DNA of 64,000 nt from Centaurea solstitialis (GCA_030169165.1 CM058043.1:87648028-87712027), one strand, 5' to 3'; shown: positions 1 through 12,429, numbered from the stretch's first letter. Notes: generated by a model from the sequence alone, not told the origin. Program-made: numbers and translations.

Positions 1-3000
1 GGGATTTTCCGGATGCTTCCGGACCAAGCTACCAAAGGGTACCACCTTTGGTGCCTCGGCAAAAATTTAAGACGTCCATAACTTTTGCTATGGGAATCCG
101 TTTCAGGCCCACGAACTATCAAAACGAAGCTATCGACGATGACTACATTTCCAGCATTTCGAATTTTGCACCCAACAATATGAAACATTATCTAGCCACA
201 ACCCCGTAAATTGCACCACACGCGCATGTTTGAATGGATGGATGTAGTCGTTTGGGGAATGGGAGGGGTTTTCTTCCGGTTATTTCGGGTGCAAACCTAC
301 TCATTATCAGGCCACAACCTCGTAAATTGCACAACGTGCACGCGTTTGAATCGATAGATGTAGTCGTTTGGGGCATGGGAGGGGTTTTCTTCAGGTTATT
401 TGGGGTGCAAACCTACTCATTATCATTATAGAGGGCCCACGTAAATTTTCTGGAGATTTCGCAACGGGATTTTCCGGATGCTTCCGGACCAGGCTACAAA
501 AGGGTACCCCCTTTGGTACCTGGGCAAAAATTTAAGACGTCCATAACTTTTGCTACGGGAGTCCGTGTCAGCCCCACGAACTATCAAAACGAAGCTATCG
601 ACGATGACTACATTTCCAGCATTTCGGATTTTGCACCCAACAATATGAAACATTATCCGGCCACAACGCCATAAATTGCACCACGCGCGCGCGTTTTAAT
701 GGATGGATGTAGTCGTTTGGGGAATGGGAGCGGTTTTTTCAGGTTATTTCGGGTGCAAACCTACTTATTATCATTATAGAGGGCCCACGTAACTTTTCTG
801 GAGATGTCGCAACGGGATTTTCCGGATGCTTCCGGACCAGGCTACCAAAGGGTACCCCTTTGGTGCTGGGCAAAAATTTAAAACATCCATAACTTTTGCT
901 ACGGGAGTCCGTTTCACGCCCACGAACTATCAAAACGAAGCTATCGACGATGAGTACATTTTCAGCATTTCGAATTTTGCACCCAACAATATGAAACATT
1001 ATCCGGCCCCAACCCTGTAAATTGCACGACGCGCGTGCGTTTCAATGGATGAATGTAGTCGTTTGGGGCATGGGAGGGGTTTTCTTCAGGTTATTTCGGG
1101 TTCAAACCTACTCATTATCATTATAGAGGGCCCACGTAAATATTCTGGAGATATCGCAACAGGATTTTCTAGATGCTTCCGGAGCAGGCTGCCAAAGGGT
1201 TCCCCCTTTGGTGCCTGGGAAAAAATTTAAGACGTCCATAACTTTTGCTACGGGAGTCCGTTTCAAGCCCACGAACTATAAAAACGAAGCAATCGACGAT
1301 GAGTACATTTCCAGCATTTCGGATTTTGCACCCAACAATATGAAGCATTATCCGGCCACAACCCCGTAAATTGCATCACGTGCGCGCGTTTGAATGGATG
1401 GATATAGTCGCTTGGGGCATCGGAGGGGTTTTCTTCAGGTTATTTCGGGTGCCAACGTACTCATTATCCGGCCACAACCCCGTAAATTGCACAACGCGCG
1501 CGCGTTTGAATCGATAGATGTAGTCATTTTGGGCATGGGAGGGGTTTTCTTCAGATTATTTCGGGTGCAAACCTACTCATTATCATTATAGAGGGCCCAC
1601 GTAAATTTTTAGGAGATTTTGCAACGGGAATTTCCGGATGCTTCCGGACCAGGCTACCGAAGAGTACCCCCTTTGGTGCCTGGACACAAATTTAAGACGT
1701 CCATAACTTTCGCTACGGTAGTCCCTTTCAGGCCCACGAACTATCAAAATGAAGCAATCGACGATGAGTACATTTCCAGCATTTCGGATTTTGCACCCAA
1801 CAATATGAAACATTATCCGGCCACAACCCCGTAAATTTCTTGACGCGCGCGTTTGAATGGATGGATGTAGTCGTTTGGGGCATGGGAGGGGTTTTCTTCA
1901 GCTTATTTTGGGTGCAAACCTACACGTTATCATTATAGAGGGCCCACGTAAATTTTCTGGAGATTTTGCAACGGGATTTTACGGAAGCTTCCGGATCAGG
2001 CTTCCAAAGGGTACCCCCTTTGGTGCCTAGGAAAAAATTTAAGACGTCAATAACTTTTGCTACGGGAGTCCGTTTCAGGCCCACGAACTATCAAAACGAA
2101 GCTATCGACGATGAATACATTTCTAGCATTTCGGATTTTGCGGCACGGGTGGGGTTTTCTTCAGGTTATTTCGGGTGCAAACCTACTCATTATCATTATA
2201 GAGGGTGCACGTAAATTTTCTGGAGATTTCGCAACGGGATTTTCCGGATGCTTCTAGACGAGGCTACAAAAATTTTGCTACGGAAGTCCGTGTCAGGCCC
2301 ACGAGCTATCAAAACGAAGCTATCGACGATGAGTACATTTCCAACATTTCGGATTTTGCACGCAACAATATAAAAAACATTATCCGGCCACAACCCCATA
2401 AATTGCACCACGCGCGCGCGTTTGAATGGATGGATGTAGTCGTTTAGGGCGTGGGAGGGGTTTTCTTCAGGTTATTTAGGGTGCAAACCTACTCATTATC
2501 ATTATAGAGGGCCCATGTAAATTATCTAGAGATTTCACAACGGGATTTTCCGGATGCTTCCGGACCAGGCTACCAAAGGGTACCCCCTTTGGTGCCTGGG
2601 CAAAAATTTAAAACGTCCATAACTTTTGCTACGGGAGTCCGTTTCACGCCCATGAACTATCAAAACGAAGCTATCGACGATGAGTACATTTCCAGCATTT
2701 CAGATTTTGCACCCAACAATATGAAACATTATCCGGCCACAACCCCGTAAATTGCACGACGCGCGTGCGTTTGAATGGATGGATGTAGTCGTTTGGGGCA
2801 TGGGAGGGGTTTTCTTCAGGTTATTTCGGGTGCAAACCTACTTATTATCATTATAGAGGGTCCACGTAAATTTTCTGGAGATATCACAACAGGATTTTCT
2901 GGATGGTTCCGGACCAAGCTACCAAAGGGTACCCCCTTTGGTGCCTGGGCAAAAATTTAAGACGTCCATAACTTTTGCTCCTGGAGTCCGTTTCAGGCCC

Positions 3001-3283
3001 ACGAACTATCAAAACGAAGCTATCGACGATGTGTACATTTCCAGCATTTCGGATTTTGCACCCAACAATATGAAACATTATCCGGCCACAACCACGTAAA
3101 CTGCACCACGCGCGCGCGTTTGAATGGATGGATGTAGTCGTTTGGGGCATGGGAGGGGTTTTTCTTCAGGTTATTTCGGGTGCAAACCTACTCATTATCA
3201 TTATAGAGAGCCCACGTAAATTTCCTGGAGCTTTTGCAACGGGATTTTCTGGATGCTTCTGGACCAGGCTACCAAAGGGTACC
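1..3283. repeat. Satellite array, unit about 349 bp
   Basis: Ten or so head-to-tail copies are visible. The landmark GATGTAGTCGTTTGGGG (with variants) recurs near 241, 357, 706, 1052, 1401, 1517, 1864, 2433, 2782 and 3131, giving spacings of mostly 346-349 bp. Two 116-bp short units (241-357 and 1401-1517) lie 1160 bp apart, and the copy between 1864 and 2433 has lost about 130 bp. The array starts outside the window and ends in mid-unit at about 3283. Short open frames on both strands are by-products of the repeat, not genes. The segment about taking the form 'cataacttttgctacgggag' resembles repeats found inside plant LTR retrotransposons, so an origin from such an element is possible; this is inference. 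Confidence 0.95.
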
Positions 3284-3299
3284 GTGTGGTAGGTGGGGA

Positions 3300-3858
3300 G
3301 AGAGGAAAGAGGAGACGTGGGTATAGGTGAGAAGGGCTATGCAGCAAAGAATTGTACCTAATGCTTAAAATCTTATACTGTGTAAAATCAGTTTTCTTGA
3401 CTAAAAAACTGATTTTAAGGTTTATTTTTTTATATATAGTAGAGATAATAGACTTGAAGAGACCATATATGTCATAAAAAAGTTTTGGATGGACTAAATT
3501 TGTTAATATAAATTGAAAGTTGGACGAGAGGAAGGTCACTAAAAATATTAGTTGACGACGTTAGAGGATGGATGATGATATTCATTATTAAAATGAAAGC
3601 ATAGGGACGTCTTCTTTTCAAGGATATACTCGCTAATTTATGCAAACAATAGGGATGAAATATGCATTTAACTTTAATATAAAGGTACTTGATATTTGGT
3701 AGTGCAACATAACATATTATTATTTTGTCTTTATCAATTTCTTTATGTATTTTGACTATATAATGAGAGGGTACAATGAGTATATAGGACAAAAAAACCT
3801 TTAAAAAAACTAGGGCCTACAGACCTAAACAACTAAATACACAATTTACATTAGAACA
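3300..3858 (-). mobile_element. Possible 3' LTR relic of the decayed Copia
   Basis: Read on the minus strand, a purine-rich GCTTGAGGGAAG stretch lies directly before TGTTCTAATG at 3858. This is the expected polypurine tract and LTR start after a Copia RNase H. The sequence below it is AT-rich, with wording typical of Copia LTRs (a TATATACTCATTGTACCC-like stretch). No matching 5' LTR exists in the window, and the far end is not defined. No gene is seen here. Confidence 0.4.
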
Positions 3859-3869
3859 CTTCCCTCAAG

Positions 3870-6235
3870 CTGGAGGAAAGATGTTAATCATGCACAACTT
3901 GTTACAATTTGAAAAAACTCACAAACCAAGTAAAGCTCTGGTAAAGACATCAACAAGTTGACATCCAGTTCAAACAAAGGGATTCGTACGGGATGGTTCA
4001 ATCTTCTAGCTTTTCACGAGTAAAATGATAGTCTACTTTGATATATTTTGTTCTATCATGAAACATGGGATTGTTTGCAATGTAGATAGGTGCATCATTA
4101 TCACAATATCGGTTCATCGATTTAGATCGAGTAAAACAAAGTTTACTTAGCAAATTATGTAACAACATCAGCTCCCAAATAGTTTAGGCCATAGCCTTGT
4201 ATTCAGATTCAACATTTGACTAGGAAATGACATTTTGTTTCTTGCTTTTAGATGAAACTAGGTTCTCTCCAACAAACACAATAGCCTTTTGTAAACCACC
4301 TGTTCGTAGGATCCCAATCATATGCAGCGTTTGTAAACCCTTCTATGATATGATGATTGTGATTGTAACAAAGGATTCCAAGACCAGAATCACCATTTAA
4401 GTACTTTGATATATGTCTAATAGCATACCAATGTAGAGTTCTTGGAGATGACATAAATTAAAGGGACAAGTACATAAAAGTGTATCCAACTTGTCACCAA
4501 AAGTTATTGTATGTATTGAACTTGAAAAATTACCTTTCGATGTATCAAACTTTTAAAAAATTTCTATTGTATGTAGTAAACCTGCTATAGCAAGTTATTT
4601 GCTGATGTGGCACCAATTTGAATGACATGGCAGCTGACTTGGATGCTGAGTTGTATTTTATGTGGTTTAAAATAATCTTAAATTAAGTTAAATTACAAAA
4701 AGAAAAAAAGAAAAAAAAAACAATTCTCTTCTTCTTCACTTCTTCATCTGCGCCTTCATTTTCCAGAAAAAAACCCTAAACCAAAAAAATAATAATCCAA
4801 ATCTCAAAATCTAAGGCCAAATCAAATGAAACAAGTTAAATTGATGGAATAGGAAGTATTAGGGGATGAAATCGAACACCAATCAACAAAAAAATCCAAC
4901 AAATCGAAGCAACTCTAACGCAAATTTGAAAAAATCGCAAAACCATGCTTTTTTGTAAAGCTCCAAATCGGTCTTCAAAAATGGATTGAACGATGAAATT
5001 GAAGCAATAAGAAGGATTAGGAACCAAAATCGACCCCACTACAATGATTTGATTCGTAAAATCGGGTCTGGAACCCCCTCCCAAGTGCAAAACGACGCAA
5101 AACTAAAAAAAGGGAAAAAGCGTTGGTTTCGGCCCTGAAATCGTTGGTTTCATCCCTGAAATCCGTGTTTCATCCCGTAAAATCGTTGATTTCAGCTCTG
5201 AAATCGTTGGTTTCTCCCATGAAATTGTTGCTTCCATAAAAGAGTAGCTATCAAGGACACTTTCAAAAGAACAAATTTGTTCTTATAGGTAAAGTAAAGA
5301 TCAATCATCTTCTTTATTGATTTTTGATGAGTTGTTTTGTGGGTTTCTTTGTTTTATTAGTTGATTTATGCTATCAATTTAGGGTTCATACGAGAAAGCT
5401 AAGATGTTTGTTGATTATGGATTTAGTGTTCATATCTTTATCTTCTTTTTATTTAGGGTTCATATGAGTTTATGTTTGTTCATAAGATTTGGTTCATATC
5501 TTCAAAACTGAAGATGTTTTCACATTTGGCAATTTGAAAGTATAAAAATTAATTAAAAACAATAAAATTACAGGCTACCTGCATAGCAGGTAACCAGATA
5601 CATATAATGAAGTTCTTTTAAAAGTTTGATACATCAAAAGGTAAAAGTTGAAGTTCAGTACATACAATAACTTTTGGTGACAAGTTGGATACATTTTATG
5701 TACTTGTCCCTAAATTAAATCACTATACTTACCCAAAAAAGGATTTTAGGATGTGTAATGTTAGGTAGTTTACCTTTCCTACAATTCTTTTGTTTTTTTC
5801 AAGATCCTCAAGTAGGTTTTCTACATTAAGCTTCATATTTAGAATCACTGGGGTCTTACAAGGTTTTGTTTCAATCAATTCAGAATCATTCAATATATGC
5901 AAACCATATTTTTGTTGAGACAAACAAATCTATTTCCAAGTAGGAGATATTACAATTACCAAGAAGTATTTTAAAGGACCTAAGTCATTTGTTGGAATTC
6001 AATACTCAAGAAAATCTTTCAGCTTCTTGATCCAGTCTCATCACCCAGTTAATCATAATATCATCAACACACCAATGGAATACATCCAAAAGAATATGAA
6101 GTAAATAACATAGAATGATCATATATAAGAGTTCTTCCATAATCAAAATTCAATCACCACTGCATTAAACCGTCCAAAGCAAGCAAAAGGGAATTGCTTT
6201 AGAACATAAAACCTGGTTTGGAAGGAAGAAAACAT
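3870..6235 (-). mobile_element. Decayed Ty1-copia pol (RT/RNase H) remnant
   Basis: Minus-strand fragments match the C-terminal half of a Copia polyprotein. From high to low coordinates: a degenerate stretch near 6030-6200 in the position of the YVDD region, a DLGPLKYFLG-like segment near 5970-6000, an SQQKYGLHIL segment (5729-5923) of the RT end, then an RNase H-like segment with SPRTLHW, YLNG and TGYCV wording (4248-4454). A degenerate NNPMFHDRTK stretch near 4040-4110 follows. Stops and frameshifts are frequent, so it is inactive. It is split by the MULE at 4463-5710. Gag, protease and integrase were not found upstream. Confidence 0.8.
4463..5710. mobile_element. Non-autonomous MULE, 1248 bp
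   Basis: Both ends begin GGGACAAGTACATAAAA and remain complementary for about 95 bp with few mismatches. The element is flanked by a perfect 9-bp target duplication TAAATTAAA (4454-4462 and 5711-5719), the hallmark of Mutator-like elements. The interior has an AT-rich tract and several copies of a GAAATCGTTGGTTTC-type phrase near 5120-5230. No transposase is recognisable, so it would need help in trans. It sits inside the decayed Copia at 3870-6235. Confidence 0.93.
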
Positions 6236-6469
6236 GGATGTGGAATAAAGGTAAAGAAACTAGAAGTAGTTTACCTTTATAATTTTTTTTGAGGATATGA
6301 GATGAGGGAGGTCACAATCAATGTACCGTGTTTTTTTAAGGAATGCATATGAACAAGTCAAGCAAGGGGTGTAAAGTGGCCAACTTAAGGAGGACAATAG
6401 TCCCTTCCATGTTGTGCGAATAAGGTAAGGATTATCCGAATAAATCCCAAGTAATTAAACACCCTATTT

Positions 6470-6600
6470 TTATTTTTATTTTTGTTTGAAGAGGTATCCC
6501 AGACCACATTGGGCCTAGATTAATCCTCAGCAATTTTGGGCCGAAGCCCGACTGCTAAGGCATGCAGACCGTGGTCGAAGCCCCCGTATCTATTTTAGTT
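6470..6600 (-). mobile_element. Truncated SINE remnant
   Basis: On the minus strand a box-B-like GGCTTCGACCAC is followed by GCTGAGGATTAATC, a GGGATACC module and then an A-rich tail. This 3' module resembles the one in the SINEs at 9838, 52905 and 60083. The box A end is missing or decayed, and no target duplication was found. Confidence 0.5.
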
Positions 6601-6983
6601 GTGTGAATAAGCCATTTAGTCCGTTAAGCTCATTTAGTCTTAAATAGACACCCCCTAAGTCTTGAGCCTTAAAAGTCATGGCCAAGTCATGAGCCTCATG
6701 GCACTTTTTAAATCATGACTTATGGAAGCAAAGTTTTATATCATATATCATATTTAAGTTGAGAAGCATGAGAATGACTATGGACCCTTGAAATGCACAT
6801 CATGTAGGAATTGGTATGGTGCATCTTAGTGTTGATATTCAATTATAGTTGATCAATTAAATGGTCCACATCCCTTAATTTTACGCTTTCACCATTCTTT
6901 CTAGTAACCATATATATACAGACACGTAAATATTTTCTACTATTATTCGATGATTTAATTAATTAAACACTTTAAACCTAGTC

Positions 6984-7012
6984 ATATTATATATATATAT
7001 ATATATATATAT
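6984..7012. repeat. TA dinucleotide microsatellite
   Basis: A run of about 14 TA repeats in AT-rich spacer. Confidence 0.9.
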
Positions 7013-9837
7013 ACTAAAAAATAAAATATAAGACAATAAAAAGTTATTAAGAAAATTAATTATCATATTATTTAACCTATGTTGGCCAATGACATGCTAC
7101 AAATTTTATATGATTTTATACATCAAGCCTGACCCATGGCAAGTTGCATAACAAGCCATTCAATCTACATTAAATGTAATTAAATTTTATCTATCAATTT
7201 TATTAGTTTATTTTACGCAGGGGCATTTCGTTAGGGTCTTAGGGATACCGGAAGGTAAGAAATTAAGATGATAAATAATACTGTTGTTTGGTTTAATATT
7301 ATATAAAAAAATCATTATTATAGATTTATTAATTTTCATTGTTGACCAAATTATAAAGAATGAAAATTTTATTTCTATGTGGTTCATTTTCCCTATATGT
7401 CGTTACATTTCTTGATGTTAAATATAACATCTTTTTATTTTCGAGTTGAAGAAACATATTTTTTTAATATGAAATGATTTTTCATTAATTATACTGAGTT
7501 AATCAAACACTATCAATACAATGCTTATTTCTATTCCATTCTTCTGTATTTTCAATTTCATTTCATTCCTTAAAATAAACCAAACGCCTCCTTAATTTTG
7601 CTTTTTCATAAGGTAAGTGCAAACCTTCTTATCATTATATTTGAACTATGAAGTATATGGTTTTCACAATTTAATAACAAATATTTCTCTTAAATTAAAC
7701 TATTTATCAATATATCAATGTTTTTTAATACAAAAAACTAAAATGGTTAGGCCAAAACTCACGATATTGATTCTACAATATTTAGATTTACACTACAAGG
7801 TAAAGGCCGTCATCAAGAAAGCTAGCTTTTCATTAACTGAGAGTGAAAAAAAAAAATGAAGTTGATTTAAGTAGACAACTAGACATTATGGTTCATATTT
7901 TCCAAAAATTGTCCTTATCCTAAAGTCCATTAAAGCCTCTGGCTAACAAATTTGTAAATGTTTTAAATTAGTTTTTATTTTTATTTTTATAGATATATTT
8001 TAATAGTACAATATTGCATTTACTAATGATGAGTTGAAATAGTACGTATAGCAAAAAGAATAATATACATGAAATGAAGATGAGGACACTGAAAATACAA
8101 GTGAAAGATCATCAATTGCCTGACAAAACTGGTGGTACCTCAACATCCCTTTTGCCCTACCCCTTCATAACTGCAATATTGCTAAAGTTATGTATAAACC
8201 CTTGAAACCATAACTATTTATTTCCTCTTCATCTACCCAATCATTGTACCTAGGGTTACAACTCCTTATGCATATGGTACAACTTAAATATTATAAACTC
8301 CAACACTCAAACCTTAGAATTCATACTCACTAAAAATATATATGCCTACAAATTGGTCAAACCTGAAAATTGGTCAAAAGAAAATTATACCTAAAATATT
8401 AAATGCCATGGTATATATGAGTTGTTCCAAAGTATTTAAAGTAACAAACATGCATGCACTCTTTGAGCTTAGAAAGCTCTAGCTTGGGGTTTTTCAAATG
8501 CATTCCATATATTTAATACTTTATGTATAGTATGATAATGTACAACTTGAAAAATTCAAATGATCAAAATAAAGATTTTTTTTAATCAATCTATTAGTTA
8601 TAAAAATATATTCTTGATCATCAATTTTTAGACTTGTTACTAACAACTTAATGGATTTAATAAAGAATCTGGTCTAATCGCATAGAAAGATGAGGATGTT
8701 TAATTATAACTTAATGATACAGAAATGGGTTTATTCACACAGTAAATAGAGGTGCTCTTGACCCATTAAGCCAACTTTTAGACCAAAATATCCATACTTT
8801 TTATAAGAAGTTAAAAGAAAAACCATGTCTACCTTCTTTACTTCATTCACATCGTTCTCAATGCACCAGATCCTAGCCGTTGCTATTTCTTGCTGCTTCT
8901 ACTTCTCTATAGGAGTTTTTGAAGAATTTGGTAAACGACCCCTTTGACCTCTTTCAAAGAAAATAACATCTATTTAGACTATTCAGGAAATTATTAACTT
9001 TATTTATTAAATTCAAATGTTAAATGATTTTCTCAATTTAGGGTCGTTCACTCGCAATAACCAGAAGCAAGTACTAGTCAATAACTTTTAAATTATATCC
9101 AAATAACACATACTCATTATTGAACTATAAATAATTTCTAGATCAATTATATATCATGAGAATTTATTACGAGGAAGTACGAAGGCATAAACATAATTTA
9201 CAAAAACATACAAGAAAATAAAATTTAATTATAAAAAGTAAAATCTAGTTTTGAAAATGACAAAACAAATGACTGCTATAATTTCAAAAAACACAAATCA
9301 CCTATAATATTAAGAAAATCTAAACCCAAAAAGCAATCTACATATATTCAAACTTCCTATAATATATGTGAAATTCTTACTTGTCTTACCTTAAGTTTAT
9401 ATGTACAAGTGTCAAAGTTTCATCTTAATCGCTAATTCTTCTTAATTTGTAGAATGGATTAATTTTTTTTCCTTATTTCTAGAATACGTGTTAATAAATT
9501 AATACACGTACAAGATTGAAAATTAAAAACTTGATATTACAAATCAAAAGGATGGAAAATAATGGTTTTGAAGAGCCACAAATTCGAAACCGATGACATA
9601 AGTTCTGGAGTGTAGTGTTCTATAGATAAGTAGATGAATTAAGCTACGGATATTATAGAAAAAAAACATGAAATTAAACAAAGATTAATTATGTTGTATG
9701 ACAAAATCAAGAAAGGAAATGACTGACAAGTTCTGAATCCAAACCTTATGCTTGAATTGTGCACATGAACAAGCAGCTGCTAGATAATTAATATGTCATG
9801 ACCAAATCGATCCAAGCTACTCCTCGCTCGAAAGAGG

Positions 9838-10177
9838 GTTTTTTTGGATGTCAGTTAAACACACACACGCCTCGACTGAAGTCGCAAAGGTATCCGGGAT
9901 TTATTCGGGCACCCTACTAATTCTCTCGACCATGGAAACCGTTACCAGCTCATAGCCTCGCCCATGCCCAGCCCGAAGGTCGACCCATGAACTGGGGTGT
10001 CGCCTTCTATTCCCCCTTCGAACCCAAGTAGAAAAGGATACCATCCCCTGCCCCTCAAGATGTTACCGACCATTAAGCTACAAAGGATTTGACAAATGTT
10101 CTTAGTTTGTGCATGGGGGGATTCGAACTTGGATGAGTGCCCTCCAAGCACTAACCACTCCACCACAACACCTTGGA
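9838..10177 (-). mobile_element. tRNA-derived SINE, 340 bp, 11-bp target duplication
   Basis: The element is flanked by perfect 11-bp repeats CTCGAAAGAGG (9827-9837 and 10178-10188). Read on the minus strand it starts with a tRNA-like head: a box-A-like GGTGGAGTGGTTAG near 10160 and a box B AAGTTCGAATCCCC near 10120. It then has a module AATTAGTAGGGTGCCC...CCCGGATACC near 9885-9925 and ends in an A-rich tail at 9838-9848. Pol III promoter boxes, tail and duplication together define a SINE. The matching target duplications suggest a fairly young insertion. Confidence 0.9.
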
Positions 10178-10188
10178 CTCGAAAGAGG

Positions 10189-10977
10189 TTATATAGATCG
10201 TTCAAAGATCTAAAACACAACTAATTACGAAAAGCCCACAAATTAATTTGCAGAGAACAGTCATAAGAGATCAATCTCAATGATTATGTATTATGCATAC
10301 TTGTGGGGGTTAAGTTTTCTAATGATTTCCTTTTTTTGGGCGAACAAAAAGACACCAAGGCAAGAGCTTTGGAATGGCCATCATGTCATCAAGAGGACAA
10401 AATATATCCAAAAAAAAATGTAGCAATATGCTAGAAATTAAGCAACAATACAAGAAGATGCTAAATGTCTAAAGGATTACAACAACATGAGTTCCAATCA
10501 AATGAACTATTCTTAATTTTCCTAAGTTTTGAACATAAAAAGTTTAGAACTTGGATTGACCCAGTGAATAGCAACCTTGAGAGAAATACGTATCTATATA
10601 TATATATATATATATCCGTGTATTTAATCTAGGGTTTTACTTGGAAGTTGAGAGGGTCAAAGGGAAAGGACTTACAGTAAAAAAGTAAGTGGTTTGCTTT
10701 TGAGATGATGATCATCAACACAAAGATCTCAGCTTTTTTGGAATGAATTCATCATCACAGTTAGCGCTATATACTGCAAAAACAGAATGCTTTCACCCCC
10801 TCTATCCAATACAATACAATAGAATAGGTCAAAGCAATCACAACATATATAGAAGAAATACACATCTAAACAGTAACCCATGCTATATATATATATATAT
10901 ATAATTTTACAACCATGCGACGGTACTTATAGAGAAAAACTTCAAGAGGGTTTTACAAAGAGATACCAACAGAGCTC
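10189..10977. other. Spacer downstream of MIR394
   Basis: AT-rich, with TA microsatellites at about 10588-10612 and 10885-10903 and no supported gene. Because MIR394 is on the minus strand, part of this stretch probably holds the 3' end of its primary transcript. No polyadenylation site could be fixed. Confidence 0.5.
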
Positions 10978-11121
10978 CATTGACAGTATATCCACCTCCA
11001 CACACTAATTACACACACAAAAGAAAAAAAAAATCTTGCCTTTAGATTCTTTTCTTTCTTTGCAAACTACAAAACCCTAATTACACACATATGAATAGGA
11101 GGGAGGTGGACAGAATGCCAA
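10978..11121 (-). ncRNA. MIR394: MIR394 precursor hairpin
   Basis: The minus strand at 11121-11102 reads TTGGCATTCTGTCCACCTCC, identical to the conserved plant miR394 as I know it. About 100 nt downstream, at 10998-10979, lies AGGTGGATATACTGTCAATG. It pairs with the miRNA over nearly its whole length (mismatches at only about two positions), with 2-nt 3' overhangs as Dicer-like 1 products require. Mature strand on the 5' arm and star on the 3' arm is the known MIR394 arrangement. miR394 targets the F-box gene LCR and acts in shoot meristem and leaf patterning; this is family knowledge. The loop is long and AT-rich. A candidate TATA box lies upstream at 11226-11233. Confidence 0.93.
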
Positions 11122-11225
11122 AGAAATCTGCAGGAAACCCTTTATTAAACCGCCATGAAAGATGAAAGAAATGCCCTAAACCCAAAAACACACACATAGC
11201 AAACAACACCCATGAAAGAAATATG

Positions 11226-11233
11226 TTTTTATA
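11226..11233 (-). promoter_or_regulatory. Candidate TATA box of MIR394
   Basis: TATAAAAA on the minus strand, about 105 nt upstream of the mature miR394. That would place a start site near 11200 and the hairpin close to the 5' end of the primary transcript. The choice rests on motif and distance only. Confidence 0.4.
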
Positions 11234-11781
11234 AGTGAAGAAGATTGAGGGTAGATGGGTGTTTATTTATTTAAGAGTATGATCATGATGAGAGAGAAAG
11301 AGAGAGAGATGACAGCACAGTAAATAATGAAGAGGGGTGGATGAGGATCTTGATAAGTGTGTAGTATTCTTGTTTTCCAGAGAAATGACTTGTTCAAAAG
11401 GCATTGACAATTGGACATATTTCTGGAGTTGAGAATTTAAGCCTTGGAAAAGGGGGTTTTGCCATAATTATTATTCAACCACAAGCATTCATTCTGTCAC
11501 GATTACGATGAGAGAAAAACGAACAAATCAAATCTCATGGTGGTCATGGGTCTTTTCTTTTCTTCTTTGCATTTATAAAAATTTAAATCAATCACTTTAG
11601 ATGGATGGAGCGTATAAACTATAAAGGTATGCAAAATTTTACATGAAACCCACCTTAGAAAAACACTATAAAAAGTGTGGAAAGCGGCTGGATTTTGGAA
11701 CCCATCACCCAAAATGACCGAGCTATAAAATAGATGAATCATTTTCATTAAAAATTTTAAAATGGAGTGCAATTTGAGGAG
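11234..11781. other. Spacer upstream of MIR394
   Basis: Includes a GA-rich stretch near 11290-11320, a common plant core-promoter feature, and otherwise AT-rich DNA. No coding sequence is supported. Regulatory DNA of MIR394 is the likeliest content. Confidence 0.4.
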
Positions 11782-11784
11782 TTA

Positions 11785-12426
11785 GGTATTGTTTGGCAAA
11801 AATAAGCTAGCTTATAAGCTATTAGATGTTTGAATGGACCATAAATGCGTACCACTCACGGGTACATAATGGGTTAGGCATGTGGGTACCTACGGGCTTG
11901 CAAGGGTAGCGGTATGGGTTGCAGGTTCGGGGTGAGGGCTTCTAAACCCATGCCTACCCGCCTCATTCTCTCTCTCTATCTCCTTTTTTCTTTCTCTCAA
12001 TATATATATATATATATATATAAATTAAAAAGAAAATAAAAAATTAAGGGTATGAAGGTAGTAAGGGTCTCCTATTGACGATAAAGCTGATGTGGTGCTG
12101 ATATAAAAGTAATGGTACGAGGGAAGTAAGGGTAGAGGTACCCATGGTCGTATAAGCTAGCTTTTTGAAAAAGATAAGGGGAGTAACATACTAACATTTA
12201 GTGACTTATTAGACCTTTAAACTTTTTTATTCCAAATATATTATACCCTTACTACTTTTAACATTACAAATTTTTTAAACATGTGTTTTTTTGTCATTTT
12301 ACAATCATAAGTTAGCTTGAGCTAGTTTTTACCAAACATATTTTATTGATCAGTTAGATTTCATTAACTATCTTATCAGTCATCAGCTACCTACCTTATC
12401 AGTTACTTTGCTAATTAAACATGGCC
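11785..12426. mobile_element. TTA-target MITE, AGCTAGCTTATAAG family
   Basis: Ends GGTATTGTTTGGCAA and AAACATGGCC are imperfectly complementary and flanked by TTA on both sides (11782-11784 and 12427-12429). The subterminal sequence is rich in AAGCTAGCTTATAAGCTA phrases. The same family is seen at 28521-28891, 38487-40935 and 41804-42135. TTA duplication and GGC ends suggest a PIF/Harbinger (Tourist-like) MITE. This copy is enlarged by an apparent nested insertion at about 11838-12149. Confidence 0.75.
11838..12149. mobile_element. Nested insertion within the MITE, possibly another MITE
   Basis: The sequence interrupts the expected GTTTGGATGGACTAGC wording of the host MITE. It begins GACCATAAATGCGTACC and ends GGTACCCATGGTC, a short inverted repeat, and contains a TA microsatellite at 12001-12022 with a CT-rich stretch before it. 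Boundaries are approximate and no clear target duplication was found. Confidence 0.45.
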
Positions 12427-12429
12427 TTA

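Larger units (their letters stand above)
6236..9826. other. AT-rich spacer without genes
   Basis: No convincing coding sequence was seen. It holds a SINE remnant (6470-6600) and a TA microsatellite (6984-7012). A possible decayed MITE lies near 7268-7590, suggested by facing GTTTGGTTTA and TAAACCAAACGCC motifs. The rest is low-complexity AT-rich sequence with no assignable feature. Confidence 0.6.

Noticed and set aside
188..3150. Many 60-88 residue ORFs on both strands in the first 3.1 kb
   Set aside because: They repeat with the satellite period, occur on both strands and break whenever a copy varies. They are open frames of the satellite, not genes.
1..3283. CCGGACCAGGCT in the satellite resembles the start of miR166
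   Set aside because: Only about 12 bases match and the rest differs. There is no hairpin, and it occurs in every satellite copy, so it is chance.
4836..5090. 84-residue minus-strand ORF inside the MULE
   Set aside because: No domain recognised and composition looks random; not a transposase.
9942..10220. 92-residue minus-strand ORF
   Set aside because: Reads through the SINE at 9838-10177; SINEs do not code for protein.
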